64,000 bases of DNA. It comes from Gaeumannomyces sp. JS-464 (taxonomy: Eukaryota > Ascomycota > Sordariomycetes > Magnaporthales > Magnaporthaceae). Position numbers and translations under genes: made by a program. Location: NCBI GenBank assembly GCA_002197995.1, contig NGZR01000007.1:206399-270398 (forward strand), given 5' to 3'. Each line of letters starts with the position of its first letter. Position 1 is the stretch's first letter. Shown here piece by piece: positions 13,785 through 26,555 of this stretch. The notes beneath the pieces were generated by a model. The model was not told the origin of the DNA and did no database searches. It saw nothing but the letters and a program-made list of their open reading frames with translations.

Positions 13785-14559
13785 TTAGGCGAAGACCCTG
13801 GTGCCAGACCTCCTCACCGAGAGGAATGTTACCACGAGGCAACCGAGTGCAGCGACAAAGGCGATGTATTGGAAGGAGAAGTCTGCCTGTGCCCTCACGC
13901 AACGGCTTTTGAGCTCGTTGTACATATCATCTTCGTTTCGCATGCCATCGCCCACGGCACAACGGCTGGCTGTGTAGCATCCGCCGTTCAAGATCTTGTT
14001 GAGGTATCGTATGAGGTCCTGCCCATCGCTGGTGGAAGTGCATGAAACGCCCTTCATTGCCATGGTGAAGGCCTGGAACCATGTTGGGGCAAAGTCAGCA
14101 GCTGAGCCACGGGTAATTGCCACGCATCAAGTAGTCGGGTGACCATCACGCGCTGTCGTGGTCGAAGGCAAATTGGGGGGTGCCGGAGGAGGGGAAAACT
14201 GACGATTCCACCCGCGAGGAAGAAGAGTGCCGACAAGCCATCGAGGGCCAAAGGCACCAGGGAGGGGATTGCCTCGAAAAATATGGCAGCAATCCCGACG
14301 GCGGCGGCAAAGACCCCAAATCCGCCAGTAAAGCTAGCGAAGGAGGTTTCGGCGGGAGGGCCCTCGACAACCTGGTGCTTGGCGAGAGTGACCGAGATAC
14401 CGAGGACAACGGCGGAGGCGATAAGCTGTGCATTTCGTGGGCCACAAGTTAGGGTCAGAACACGGGATGTTGGACTTGGGGCACCAAAGTAGACTGGAGA
14501 GAGAGCTGGGCCGACCGTACCATGAAGCCTCGAAGGCCCAATGCAATGAGGTTCAGCAT
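13785..14559 (-). CDS. MARVEL-type four-helix membrane protein
   Basis: Three exons (14559-14521, 14425-14204, 14072-13785) with GT..AG introns give 549 nt in perfect phase, encoding 182 residues. The product starts MLNLIALGLRGFM and has four hydrophobic helices: residues about 5-30, 42-65, 70-95 and 155-178. Between helices 3 and 4 is a Cys-containing loop (VSCTST, GGCYTASRCAVGD, KSRCVRA) that could be stabilised by disulfides. This layout matches the small fungal MARVEL/Nce102-like family, which sits in plasma-membrane microdomains or trafficking vesicles. Exon junctions were chosen because they keep helix 1 and helix 3 continuous. The exact role cannot be told from the sequence. Confidence 0.75.
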
Positions 14560-17500
14560 TTTGGATCTGATCCTTATGGGTCTTGAGAAGAGTGGCGAGT
14601 GGTCGAGCTCATGTGCACAAGCTTGGCGCAGTGGAGTGATTTTTTTTCGTGGCCAGGTAATGAAAGACAGGATGGGTGTCTTGAAAGCTGGACGGGATGC
14701 GAACGGACTGTTCTTGAGGGAAGGCTTGGGACTTTATACCAAGGAGTTTCACGGCACTGTGCTCGGGAGAGGATGGGGAAGACGCAAAACAAGACGGCAA
14801 GCCCTTTGCCGGGAGTTAAGCGTGCCAGGCGCGTATGGAGGTTACTTGGAGCCCACCAGGAGTGGTCAGGTACCAGTGCCGCGGGCGCGAAGGATCATGT
14901 ACGGCAGGAAGGAGCGTTTGGCAAGCCCCTAGCCTATCCACATTCGTCGTGAATGGCTGGGGTCTTCCGCGACGGGCACTGTAGGCTGGAAAGTGCGCCA
15001 TGACACCCCGCTTGCCGGCGGGCAGGCTGTGGAAGGCTTGGAGCGGGGGACTTTGTTGGCGATGATCACGGCCTTTTTCGTGCTTCCGCCATCCCAATAT
15101 CGTATGTTCCACCCACAGCGCTACCTTTTTTGTAAATGGATGCTACTTTGTCTAGGCAGCACTGCTGTAATGACTCTATCTCAGGGTTGTCATGCAGCAA
15201 TTGTCTGCTTCAGGGGGTGAGCAAGACACTCCTCTGGCTCCTGGCCTGTCTGCATTTCAAGATCTGGTGTTTGGCCCTGGTTTGTCGGGAACGATGCAAG
15301 GATGACAGCATTGACAGCGGGAGGTTGAGCTGCCTGGAGGAGCATCGACCCGAGCTCCCCACCCCTCCAAACGGCCCCCCAGACATGGATGGGCCCACCT
15401 GCAGTAGGGCTGAAGCTAGCCTGAGCCTCCCTTGTGCCCCAGGAACTGGGGACACCTCTCCAAGGTTTGATGCGATGGAGGGCAAGACCAAAAACGAATG
15501 AAGTGGAAGTATTGAAGGAGAGATAAGGTGGTTAGAAGATAATCACGGAATTGCGCAGGCACAATACACCTGGACAAAAGCTCCCCACGGAGGAACTTTG
15601 ACGAATTCGAGCGCAAATGCAGGACGCGAAAACCGTGTGTAAAATGATGATACGGTGGGCCCCAAGGCCACCCACAGAGGAGAAGGCTGGCGATGGTTTC
15701 CGCATAAGGAGCCCTTAGCTCCGACAGGATCACACACGTCAGGGCTTGCAGGGAAAATCTAACCGTGTGCCCGGTGGCTTGGTCGTCGTAGCCTGAGGAA
15801 GCACGGGAGGTTGGTGCCTCTTGCAAAGCCCCAAGTTTCAACGCGGTATCCCATTTAATCCCCCGCCGAGGCTAGGATTTTGGGGCTCGGGCTCTGCATA
15901 CCCCTAGAGCTGTCGGCCATCGACTTTGGTGAGGCTGGCGGGAATACCGCAGGATGCTAGAGGCTGGCTGGTTGGCGGGCATCAATTCCATGGCACTTCG
16001 TGTTCATTTCCGAGGGCTGCGGCAACATGCATCAATTTGTAGACAATGCTGAGGACGCCGAGGCGGCGAAGAAATAATTGGTGAGGTGATGGGGACAACG
16101 TTTCCGAAGAGATTGGCGTGATAGTCGAGAAGGGAGGGTGTTTTCGTTAGCGGATGCAACGTCGTGCACAGTCGGATTCGCGCATACGTGCGTACCTACT
16201 TAGACGGAGTAACATTGCCGTCCCACGTTCGCGCCGTGGCGAACTTGGGTCGAATCAATCAGACAGCAGAGAACCGTTGGTTAGAACACGCGCGTGCTCG
16301 ACGGCGGGCTGCGCCACCTCCAGCCCAGCGGGGAGAGGAGGGAGGCATGGGAAGACACATGAAAACCAACCCGATGGAAATGGCTGCACCAGGAGCCAAT
16401 CAACTCTGCCAAGTTGCGTGAGTGGGCTCACCCGGCGCATGCGGGCTTGGCGTGGCGGCCTCAGAGACGGGCGGCGTTTGCGCGCAACTGGTCGACCCAA
16501 CGAGCGATCTGAGACAGCCATGACGTTCCGCCCCCTCGGTTCCTGGCCGCGGCGTGTCTACGATGCCACACCTGCAGATGCAAGACCGCAAGATGCCGAA
16601 AGTTTAACCCACCTTCCTTGCCTGCCTGACTTGCGGGAAGCCCTAGCCTAGGCGACGATGGCGCAAGCAGCGGCTCGCTACGTGGTATGGAAGTGGTCAA
16701 ACCTTGCCGTTCTTCTGTCAACGTCAACGCCCACAGGTGCTTGAGACGGATCATGGATTTCTGACACCTGGACAACGTCCGCCGCGGCATCATGTCCGGT
16801 GCATGTGCTGGGCTGACCTGACCGCTAGCGGACTCCTCGGAAGATCCTACATGAGACCCAGCCGTTTGGTGATCTGACTACAGAGAGGTCAGCCAGGACC
16901 AACATCCACAATGTAAGCGTAAATATGCCCCGCTCATTCTGATGGGAAACAAAACATCTGCATGTCAGGTTTGGGACATAAAATCTGCTCGACACTCGCT
17001 TGACAAGCTGAGCAGACAAGGGGGCCCAATCTTAAAAGAGGGGAGCCGCCACCAGGAAACCCGAGGTTTGGCGGGTGCCTGATCGACCAAACACGACAAA
17101 AGCAGGGAAGCCCCAGCCTGCACTGCCACCCACGTCGGGTTTTGCCCAAGGCCACACGAGTCTGCAAGCCCAGAAACGCAGGCGTCACAAGAACACTCGC
17201 CAGGCAAGCGCCAATACATCCTCGTGCCCGTTGGCTGGAGGGGGAAGGAAAAAAAAAAGAAGCAACGGTGACATAATTCTGGCTCCCTCCACTGCGACAA
17301 TCGCCTTTCTTTTCTGTTCTGCACTCCGTTCTCTATCCTGGTCATTATAGAAGAACGATAACCCGACCTTTTTGCGGCGACCCTCTTTTTGATTCGAGTT
17401 TACGTTTCTACTGCTTCCCGCCTGTGTGGGTTTTGCGATCGGCCAGAAACACCCCTCCATTTGGCCCAAGCTCCAGCACCGCCGCACCTTGCCCTGCGTC

Positions 17501-17820
17501 GTGCGTCACTGTCAATCAAGGGCCCGCTGTCGCTGTGGGGAGTTCCATTCGATTGAATCCCGCTGCTTGTTTGCCATCATTGATCCATTCATTCGAGTCG
17601 AGTCGACCCAACCCGCCGGCCCGCGCATCTTTGCTTTGCCCCCGATCGATTTGGACTTAGCCACTCTGCCGCCCAAGTTTTCCCTGCTGGTCAACCCGCA
17701 AGATTAGCAAGACCTCGCTGCCCTCCGCACCAAGTCCATTCGCGCCTGGACGCAAGTCTACCGGAAGTTCCGCGCAGTCAACAACGCCGACGACGAGACC
17801 TGCGAGAGACGAACGCGGCC
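14560..17820. other. Intergenic region with 5' leader of the patatin-like gene
   Basis: About 3.2 kb without a recognisable gene. The longest frame (16154-16651, plus strand, 165 codons) is Arg/Ser-rich with no domain and looks fortuitous. The last 400 bases are C/T-rich and precede the patatin-like start codon, so they probably hold its promoter and leader. Confidence 0.5.
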
Positions 17821-20011
17821 ATGGATATCAGCTATGTGCGGAGGAAGGACACCACCAAGGGTCCTCCCCTTCGAGTCCTCTCTTTAGGTGAGTGCGCGTG
17901 CGCGCGACAGGACGTGCGATTCCTCTGTCTTTTTTATTTTTCTCCCTTCTCGGCAGACCCGCTTTGGCGACGGCCGTGGCTGACGTATTGCCGACTGACC
18001 GCAAATACAGATGGAGGGGGAGTGCGCGGTTACAGCATCTTCATCATACTTCAAGAAATCATGCACAGGACATTTGTCGAGATCGAAGGGCGCGCCCCGC
18101 GCCGTTCCGAAATTCCGAAGCCGGCCGATCACTTTGACCTCATCGTGGGCACGGGCACGGGCGGACTGATCGCCCTTATGCTCGGCCGCCTGCGGCTTGA
18201 CCTCGAGACGTGCAAAGAGCTGTATGTGCGCCTGACACGCATGGTTTTCGAGACGGACAAGACGATACTCGGAATACCGACGAGGTCAACCCTTTTCAAA
18301 GCCTCGATGCTTGAGCTCGCCATCAAGGAGGCCGTGAGGGAACACACAGTCGACGAGGCCGAGGGCAATGATGGATCCGAGTCACCGGCTACGAGCAACG
18401 CAAGCGCCACCCATCGCAACAGACTATCGCGCCCGAGCGGCCAGCAGTACCCCCGCAGGCATTCTAGTAATGCGAGCGTGGTCAGCTTCAGTGCCAGGAG
18501 TCCAGCAACGCAGATGGCCCGTCCAGCATATAACTCGCGGGGAGGCGACCCGGAAGCAAGCCTCTACGACGCAAGAGAGAATAGAACGAAAACGTGAGCA
18601 ACTTCGAGCGGCAAGACCGCCACACGGCGTTTCAATCTCAAAGTCATTACACTGGGTTACTAACTGGATGTTTCTCCATGAACAGGGCTGTCACCGCAAT
18701 ATACAAGGGCACCCAGAAGGGCGGCGAGCCGGCAATATTGAGATCCTATGATTCAAGAAAGGAGCCGGCGCCAGAGTTTGATTGCAGAATATGGGAAGCG
18801 GGAAGGGCGACATGCGCGATCGGCCTTGCCTTCAAGCCCATCCGAATTGGCCAGTCGGTGTTCCACGACGACGGCGCCGGCACCTTCAACCCCGCGATAC
18901 AGGCCCTGGATGAGGCTGTAGTCAACGAGTGGCCGGGCCGTGAAGTCGGCGTCTTCATCAGCGTAGGAACGGGAAAGCGCCCTAAGAGCAGCGATGCGAA
19001 TCAGTCGGTTTGGTACGAGGGCTTTCTGGGCGAGTTCGCGGAGGCGAGGAGGAAGCTGATCGCCAAGATCGAGGGGTGCGAGACCATCCACCAGTACGTC
19101 TACAAGGAGCACCTCATAAAGCGTGGGGTGAATGTCGAGAACTACTATCGCCTCAACGTGGAGATGGGGGTGGGGGAGTTTGGTATGAACGAGTGGCACC
19201 GCCTCGCCGACATCAGCACAGGCACGAGGCAGTACTTGCGCCGCCACGACGAGAACAGCATGGTCCAAGGCGCCGCCGCGAAGCTTGCCAAGATCCACCG
19301 TGCCAAGATGCGATGGGACCGCGTGGCTCCCGTACCAGAGCTTGTTCAGACGTCGTCCGAGGTCTCGATGCCGTTCGCGGTCGAGCTGCCGGGTGACATG
19401 CCGACCGGCCCGCCGAACTACGGCCACGCTCCCATGACGCCCTCGAGCAGGCGGTCATACGAGTCGGGACGGGACAGCCTTGGGGTGCCTGGGTCGGCGG
19501 TTTCTCCACGGAGTTCGGGCGACCGTTTGACGGACCGCCCGTTGCCGCCTCCGCCTGCGGCCGGCATCGCGGGTCTTCCGGCTGGACTCCGCCCCGCAGG
19601 AACAGGCAGCCCGCGGCAGCCGTCCCATCAGCAGACCCCGTCGATGGCGGGTAGCACACTCAGTGCTGTCAGTGCGCTGACAGATTCTGAGGATGATGGA
19701 GACCGTCTCGTGGAGACGGCGCCGACGCCAGCTCAGTGGCGGAACGCGTCGGGGCAGGACAAGATTGCGATCATGGGAGCGGACGAGCAGCCGCGACGTC
19801 GCGCAGATGACGGGAACATGGCGGGTAACCATCGGCCGCACCACGGGGCTCACCCTAGCTACCCGCCGCCGCACCCAAGACACCCCTTCCGGAGCACCAA
19901 GCTGCTGGTGGACGGCGACCGGGAACCTCGACCCTACCCTACCCCATAGATGACGAGCCGCCACCGGTTGTCGACATGGCGAGGAAGCCCAAGTATCGCG
20001 AAAGACCTTGA
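17821..20011 (+). CDS. Patatin-like phospholipase-family protein, nucleophile serine not present
   Basis: Exons 17821-17887, 18011-18593 and 18686 onward join in phase. The N-terminus has the glycine-rich oxyanion motif DGGGVRGYS at the first junction. The position of the usual GxSxG nucleophile reads VGTGTGGLIALMLGRL, so Gly replaces Ser. A downstream DGAG motif (DDGAGTFNPAIQ) matches the catalytic Asp motif of patatins. Patatin proteins normally hydrolyse acyl lipids; here activity is doubtful. A Ser/Pro-rich C-terminal tail of about 190 residues follows. The literal frame stops at 19949 (637 residues). Adding one base near 19926 extends it to 20011 (658 residues), ending in a Pro/Asp-rich then basic tail, which I think is the true end. 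No signal peptide or membrane helix is seen. Confidence 0.75.
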
Positions 20012-23000
20012 AGGCCCAAAACACATCTCCTTTTTCTTTTTTCTTTTTCTATTCCTTCTCTTATTCTCTCGTGATGAATCCCCTATCCCTTTCCTTTCTT
20101 AATGATTCGGCCTCGGCTCTTGTCAAAACATCCCATGTTTGGGTTGAAGCACTCAACCCGGGGGTTTCTTCTACGACTACCCGATGATGATCTGGTGAAC
20201 AAGGGAGGCGTTTGGAGCTGTCAGTTTCTCTCGTATGTAGCTGGTTCATTTTTCTATCCTTTTATGACCTGGCTGTTGCCCGTCACGATTTTTTGATACA
20301 GTTCACTTTCGCGGATACCATTATTTAGCAACTGTTTTCTTCCTGTCGCCAAACGCCAAACGCTGTCCTTGTTTGTATCAGAGAGCCAAGTTTGTCACCT
20401 CAGCCACTTCCAACTCATTATGTATCCTAGGCGCTGTTCATGTTTTCAGTCACAGGTTGGCAAATGCCCGGTCAGGTAAAAGGCCTCTGGTCCCTACAAT
20501 TTCCCCATCGTTGGTAGAATATGGGTGCAGTGACGTCAGGCGCCGAGAGGGAACCTCGTCTGTGGATCCAACGTAAGCAAGAGTCAAGCAGGATCCGTCG
20601 TGATGCAGCCTCCACTTGTAATGATGTCTTCTGGCGGAACTGATGGCGGAAACAGGTACATAGGCCTAGATTGGAGCTCTGATGAGGTTACGAGATGATT
20701 TGAGAGGAGAAGCTCCAGGAGAAGCTGCCCAGCAGGCGCTGTGCGTGTGTGGCTTGGATCTTTTAGAGTCTGCTTGGCATGGAGAATTCCGTCGAGACTA
20801 AGCCGCTCGTGGATCCTGGCGCGCCGCCGCCATCTTTTGGTCCGTGGGGCAGCTTGAAATCTTGGTGCTTCTTCATCTTCAGCTCCTTCAGCCAAACGAA
20901 GAAAAGATAAAAAGATAAAAAAGATAGCACGCTCCATCATGCCACCTAGTCCGTTCTCGGACCCCTGGTTAGACCTGGACCCCGTCTGGGGATGAACCGG
21001 TCGTCCGTCCGTCCGTTCCTCTTTTTGGCTCTCCGGCGGCCACGGGCCGGCCAGCCAGCAACCCTGACAATAAAATCACACACAAAAAAAAAAAAAAAAA
21101 AAAAAAACGTTGGCACCAACGGGCAGCCATGATCTCGATCCTGGAAGGGGGGCTCGAACTAAGGGAAAGCATCATACATGCGGGCGATGGAAAGTGGTGC
21201 CGAGTGGCACTGGCTCTTCTGGGAGGCGCTCAGCTGGACCAACCGGACCGTCTCGATTTCGCGCCTCGGGGCACGGCCTTCAGCTGCTTGGCCCGGGGGC
21301 ATTTTTGCAAGAGGATCGGGTCATCTATGGGCAATGTATTGCTTCTTCTTCTTCTTCTTCTTTTTCTTTTCTTTTTCTTTTTCTTTTTCTTTTTCTTTTC
21401 TTTCTTTTCTTTTCTTTGTTTTTTCTTTCTCTTTTTTTTTCTCCTGCTGAGAAAAAGGTTCGGGTCTCTCTACACCCCGACGGCATTTCCCGCAAGCCGT
21501 GCAAACGAACCAGGCCATCCTGCGACATGGTCGAAATTCAGGGTCCTCGAGATGCAGTACGCTTCAATACATCATCTCGCTTCTCCTCTTCGTGGCTCCT
21601 TGTTATCACTTTTTTTTTTCGTGTTTACTCAAACTTTGACTCTTTTTGGGTCTCTGTTTCTCATCAATTTCCTTCCTTTCCTTTCCCCCATCTAATTTTT
21701 CGATGTTCTTTCCTCCTGGGGCAGGTCCAACCAGAGCGAGGAGGTAACCTGAGCAGGGCTAGCAAGCGCCACAAACGCCACCAGCTAGGCTGTGTGGAAT
21801 TTGGGACCAGAGAGGCGCCTCGCCTCGGACTACCCCCTGTGAGGGCACAGGCAGACCGCCGTCTTGGCTGGGGCGCTGTCGCCAAGTCCACCTCGCCGCT
21901 TCTCGTGTTGTCGCCGTTTTGTGGCCTGCCCTCAGGGTCGGTGTTTTGAGTCGTGCGGGAAGGCTGGGGTGATGGCTTGCCCTTGCCTTGGTTGGTTGGT
22001 TCTCGAGCCGGGGAGAGATGGATGGCATCAGGATCGACCCGCGTGGCTTAACAAGGCAACCGGAACAAGGCCAGGACCAAGTTTTGGGGCACACCAGAGA
22101 GGGAATGTGTGTTTCTGATGCCATTGGGTACCACACAAGTATCTACCTCCCAAGGAACCTACATGCAGGTCTGCACCATAGGGAGTTGGGCTGGTAGCGC
22201 ACAGGAATCACGCGACCAGCAGATAGGAGGACTCCTCTGAGTGGCTGGCAGCCGAAAACACAAAACCCTCCTCAGTCGTGCGGGCATTCCGACCCCAGGC
22301 AACCACAACGCCGGAGCCAGAGACAGCCGAATCTCAGCTCTGTGGTGAATTCAAGCTCTAGGCATCCCCCATAGCTCCCGATCTTGGGGCACTTTTGTTT
22401 TTTTCGCACGATGTCACCCTGGAATCTGCAGGGGAGTGGCTGGCTGGAAATGGATCGACATATGTCCCTGCGGGGGGAGGGGAGCCCCCTGCCGGCAGTG
22501 AGTGATCTAGCGGACAACCATCACAAACGCATTTAGGGTGCCCACCCTGCCCACCCACCCACCTCCTCGTCCGGCAGTCTGATGGTAGGTAAGCAAGGGC
22601 TGGCTGGGTGCCGGCTGTATGGTGTGTGCGTGTGCACCGCCCCTGTCAAGTCGACGGAAACTCCTGCGAATCAGAAGCTGAGTCCGGGGCGCGGAAGGGA
22701 TGGGGTCATGACGGCGGATCTAATAAGCGCGCTCTACCCAGCTCGGGGGCGGTGCCTGTTGGAAAAGAAAAAAAAGGAAAGAAAGGAATGCCCGCAGAGA
22801 AGTAGGAGTGGGTAGGAGGGTCATTTTGCATACATCAAGTGGATTTGTCTGTTGAGCTGGCTCGTCCCGGCCTCGAGATGGCGGGGGCGTCGTTGGTTGC
22901 TCTTCTGCTCGATCCCGTCGACCATATAAACCACATCCAACTGCTCCTCGTCCCGACTCCGTGTTCAAGCCTTCGTTGTGTTCTCTCGACACCAGACACT

Positions 23001-23612
23001 CCTCGATGTGTCTATCTCACCTTCTTTCCCTATCTCAAGTACCTGCGTCAACCTTGGGGTAGACATCTGTATACCAACAGCAGCCCCTGACAGAAACACC
23101 AAGCTTCGATCCATACGAACGATAACTGCCGCCATTTTTCCGCGCTGCCCCTCGCAATTTGTTCCTGTGATCTGCAGGCAAGCTTGTCTTTTTTTCCCCT
23201 CCACCCTGGTCAGGAAAAGCAAGCTTATTTTTCTTACACGCTAAGCCCGCTGCTCGCCAGACCTCAAAGGCGCCCGTTGGGGACTGGGCGCTAGTCCCAA
23301 AACGGCTCATTTCCGACGTCTCGCATGCGCCTCCTCCAAAAGTCTGGATTCACCCAGGCTCTGGCTCAACCCGGGGCGGCCCCAAGGGTTCCCCTTTAGC
23401 GTGTGCCCAGGGAGCACGGAGGCCCAGCGATGCAGGCCTGGCCGGGAGCGGGGCCAAGTCTTTAATATACCCCCCTCCTCTCGCCAGCCAGCCAGCCAGC
23501 CAGCCAGCCCTACGGCGGCCGCCCAGAAAATAGGGATCCTGTCTCTATTCAGCAGCATCTCGCCGCCGCACCACCCCCCGAAACGCTGTCGACGTCCAAT
23601 TTTTTTCTTCCC
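20012..23612. other. Long intergenic region with several simple repeats
   Basis: About 3.6 kb with no supportable gene. It contains a 24-A tract (21084-21107), a long pyrimidine tract made of CTT and CTTTTT units (21345-21442) and an AGCC tetranucleotide array (about 23483-23508). The last few hundred bases precede the Zn2Cys6 gene and presumably contain its promoter. Confidence 0.55.
21345..21442. repeat. CTT/CTTTTT pyrimidine microsatellite
   Basis: Tandem TTC units pass into CTTTTT-type units, an almost pure pyrimidine tract of about 95 bases. Translations through it on either strand are artefactual. Confidence 0.9.
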
Positions 23613-24907
23613 ATGTCCGAAGCCATGCAGATACGAATCTCCCGCGGCTCACGTGTTGAGCGTACCACCACTTCCTGCTCGGAATGCAGGAGGAGAAAAC
23701 AGAGGGTGAGTGTGTGCATATCATTTCAGCGTATGCCGTGCCTGGTATACAAAAAGAGCTAGGTAGTATCGTCGGAGAGCCCCCCGCGTGGCTCCGTGGC
23801 TCCTCGACCTGCACCCTTCAAACAAGAACCGGGACGTCGGGCTTCTCTCGCTTGCAACGGGAATCTTGCAGCTCGATGTTTTCAGATCTTTCCCTGTGCT
23901 CATGTCGTGATGGTTGAGCTGCAACATCAACAGGGGCAGGGGGACGGAACAACACATGCTTGACCTCGTGTGGTTCTCTAACTCTCGAGATACTTGCAGT
24001 GCAACCAAGGACAGCCTTGCAGCAACTGTGCAAGGAGATTCCCACAGCCACCCTGCGAATACACCCCGAGCGCACACCGGTATGATGCTCCCTCCCCTCA
24101 TTTTTGCCTTTTATTCTTCCGTTTCTGGTGGCCAAAGGACAAGACACACCTGTCAGTCACCCGGGAGCTGGGGGGAAAGGAGAGGCGCGGCGGGCGGCCA
24201 CGTATTCTGACGCCATCGTTACACCAGACGACCTGCAGGGTCCGACCCGCAGCCGGCCTTCACTCTCTCGACGATCTCCGCGGGCCTCGGGGAGGACGAC
24301 AACCCCGAAAACGCAGGGGTGCAGCAGCGGCCGCTCCTCCAGATCGGGCAGGTAGCCTCGGAATGGATCGACATCGACCCGAGCGTCGTGCAGTCCTGGC
24401 GCGAGTGCATGTGCTCCGGCTTCGACGCCGGCGAGCTCATCCGGTGGACCGGGATCGACATACTGACGCAGTTCCCCGGCCCGTCGACGTACGAGGCGCT
24501 GCCGTGGATGACGTCGCCGGGGCCGCCCGGCCCCGGCCCGGCAAACATCCTGTGCAGCTCCAACTGCGAGGCCCACCCCCAGCTCGCAAAAGCGACGGCC
24601 GCCGTGATGAATCTGCGGAGCGCCATCCCCGACCGCTTCCTAGGCGGAAATTGGAACCTAGGGAGGACCGAGGAGATCGTGTCGTGGCTGATGACGCTGG
24701 ACGCGAGCGCCCGGGTCGGCGCGCCCACGAGCCAGCCTCCCGGCGACACAGCCCACCAGGATATGAGCCTATTGCCGGTCCCGGCAACTAAGCAGAACAC
24801 GGACCTGCTCCGGATATGTGCGTACCTTACCCTGTATATGACTTACCTGCTGTCTCGTGTGGCTTGGGCTGGCATTTGTCGTGTGCCCTTGGCTATTGTC
24901 AACAACC

Positions 24908-24954
<47 letters not shown>

Positions 24955-26555
24955 TGGGTTTGCTAATGTCAAACACTCAAACCGACAGTTGTCAAGTTCA
25001 TCTCCAGGTTCAAAGCAGCCTTGGACGGAAACCCCGACCCCGACAAGGGCCAATACGTAAAGTTTTACGTCCCGTTCGCGATCCAGACGCCGTTGCTGGC
25101 GCAGGTCGCCATATACACGGCCTCCTGCTTCCTCCACGAGACGGGCCACATCGACAAGACGGCGACCATGTCGCACAAGGGGCGGGCGATCCGCATGCTC
25201 AACGAGCTGCTCCGGTCGTCGCAGTCGTCGACGAGCGACGAGGCCATCACGGCCGTGATCCAGCTCATCCTGGACGAATGGTACTGGGGCGAGACGAGTG
25301 ACCTGCGCGCGCACCTGCGGGGCCTGCGCGAGATGATCCGCCTGCGCGGCGGCATCCGGTGCCTGGGCATGAACGGGCTGGTGGGCAAGCTGGCCATCGT
25401 GGCCGACGTGGCCATCGCGCTGTCGTTCGAGGTCGCGCCCTTCCTGCGCAAGGGCGACGAGTTCGAGTACCGCGAGGCCAGCCACGTGCCGTTCCGCGTC
25501 GCCTACAACACGCCTCTCGTGTCGCCGCTGGTCCCCTTCGCCAACTGCGCCGACGCCCTCGCCATCGACCCGGTCACGGCCACGATCCTGGACGACATGC
25601 GCTTCCTCATCTCGCGCGTGCTGGGCATGCCGCCGGACCCGTCGGCGTCGGAGCTGCGCAAGCTCGGGAAGCTGGCGGCGTGGATGCTCGAGAGAATATC
25701 CAAGCTGCCCGCGCACCCGTCGCACGACAACGACGACGATATAGACAGGATGGGCCCGGGAGAAGGCGTTGGTGACTGGGCGGCCCTCAGTGGCTATGGC
25801 AGTTCTCCCACGTCGGAGGATGGAGGTGGCGGTGGAAAGCACTTGTGTGTGGAACCAGACGGCAGCGCGAGGGCCAGGACCCCAGTCATCATCAAGCACG
25901 AATCGCCCGAGGCAGACGAAGCGGGCTCGTTCGGATCGCCCGAGCCGCCGGTGGCCCAAAGCACGACAGACGCCACGACGACGACGACGACGACGACGGA
26001 ACCGCCCGACTACATGTACGAGGCGGTGCGGCAGGCGCGCTCCTGTACTGCCGGGCCGTGGCGTCGCGGCGGCCGTTCAGCGCCGTGGTGGGCGGGGCGG
26101 ACCTGGCGCGGCTCTGGGCGGCGACGTGGCGGGTGTCGCTGATGCGATGGCGCGGGGCGCTGGGCGTGTTCGGCTGGATCGTGCTGCCCATCGTGTCGTC
26201 GGCGAGGGGCTCGCCCCACGACCGCCTCATCAAGAGCATGCTCAACATCTGGGGCGTCCAGATGAGCCTCGACAACTGGGAGATCGCCGGCCGCGCCCTC
26301 CGCTCCGCCATGCGGCTGCAAGAGTGGCTCGGCGGCCGCGACGGGGAGGCGGCGGGCACGGACGGCAGTGGAGGAGGCGGTGGTGGTGGTGGTGCCGCGG
26401 CGCCGGCTGAGCAGAGGCTGTCGGCGGTTGCGGAGGGCAAGCGCCGCGCCAGCTCGGATGATGCGGCCGGCGGGCGGGTTGGTGAGGGCCTCAGCCCCGG
26501 TGCTGGCACTGGGGGTGGCGAGAGGAAGGATGGGAGGGCGATATCGCCATGGTGA
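23613..26555 (+). CDS. Zn2Cys6 transcription factor
   Basis: Four exons: 23613-23705, 24000-24079, 24228-24817 and 24989-26555. The zinc cluster spans the first two introns and reads CSEC, then basic RRRKQR, CNQGQPCSNC and PPC, giving the six-cysteine Gal4-type binuclear motif. The start at 23613 (MSEAMQIRISRG) puts the cluster near the N-terminus. The remainder is a long helical regulatory region of the fungal-specific transcription factor type (Fungal_trans_2-like), including QTPLLAQVAIYTASCFLHE and IRLRGGIRCLG. The tail is acidic, Thr- and Gly-rich. One base appears to be missing near 26036; with it the product is 776 residues in exact phase. Intron 3 contains a 44-A tract (24909-24952). 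The MATE transporter gene lies 1.5 kb downstream, but no regulatory link can be shown. Confidence 0.85.
24909..24952 (+). repeat. A44 tract inside an intron
   Basis: Forty-four consecutive A within intron 3 of the Zn2Cys6 gene (intron 24818-24988). The flanks are CAACCC and CTTGGG. It is the longest homopolymer in the window. Confidence 0.95.

Noticed and set aside
16154..16651. 165-codon open frame on the plus strand
   Set aside because: Arg/Ser-rich, overlapping frames on the other strand, no domain and no introns or start context of note.
22690..22760. tRNA-like stretch on the minus strand (GGGTAGAGCGCGC... resembling a D-arm)
   Set aside because: I could not pair an acceptor stem or find a proper T-arm (GGTTCGAATCC type) at the right distance, so no tRNA is called.
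24769..25959. 396-codon open frame on the minus strand inside the Zn2Cys6 gene
   Set aside because: Antisense shadow; it includes a poly-Phe run from the A44 tract and is Arg/His/Asp-rich.
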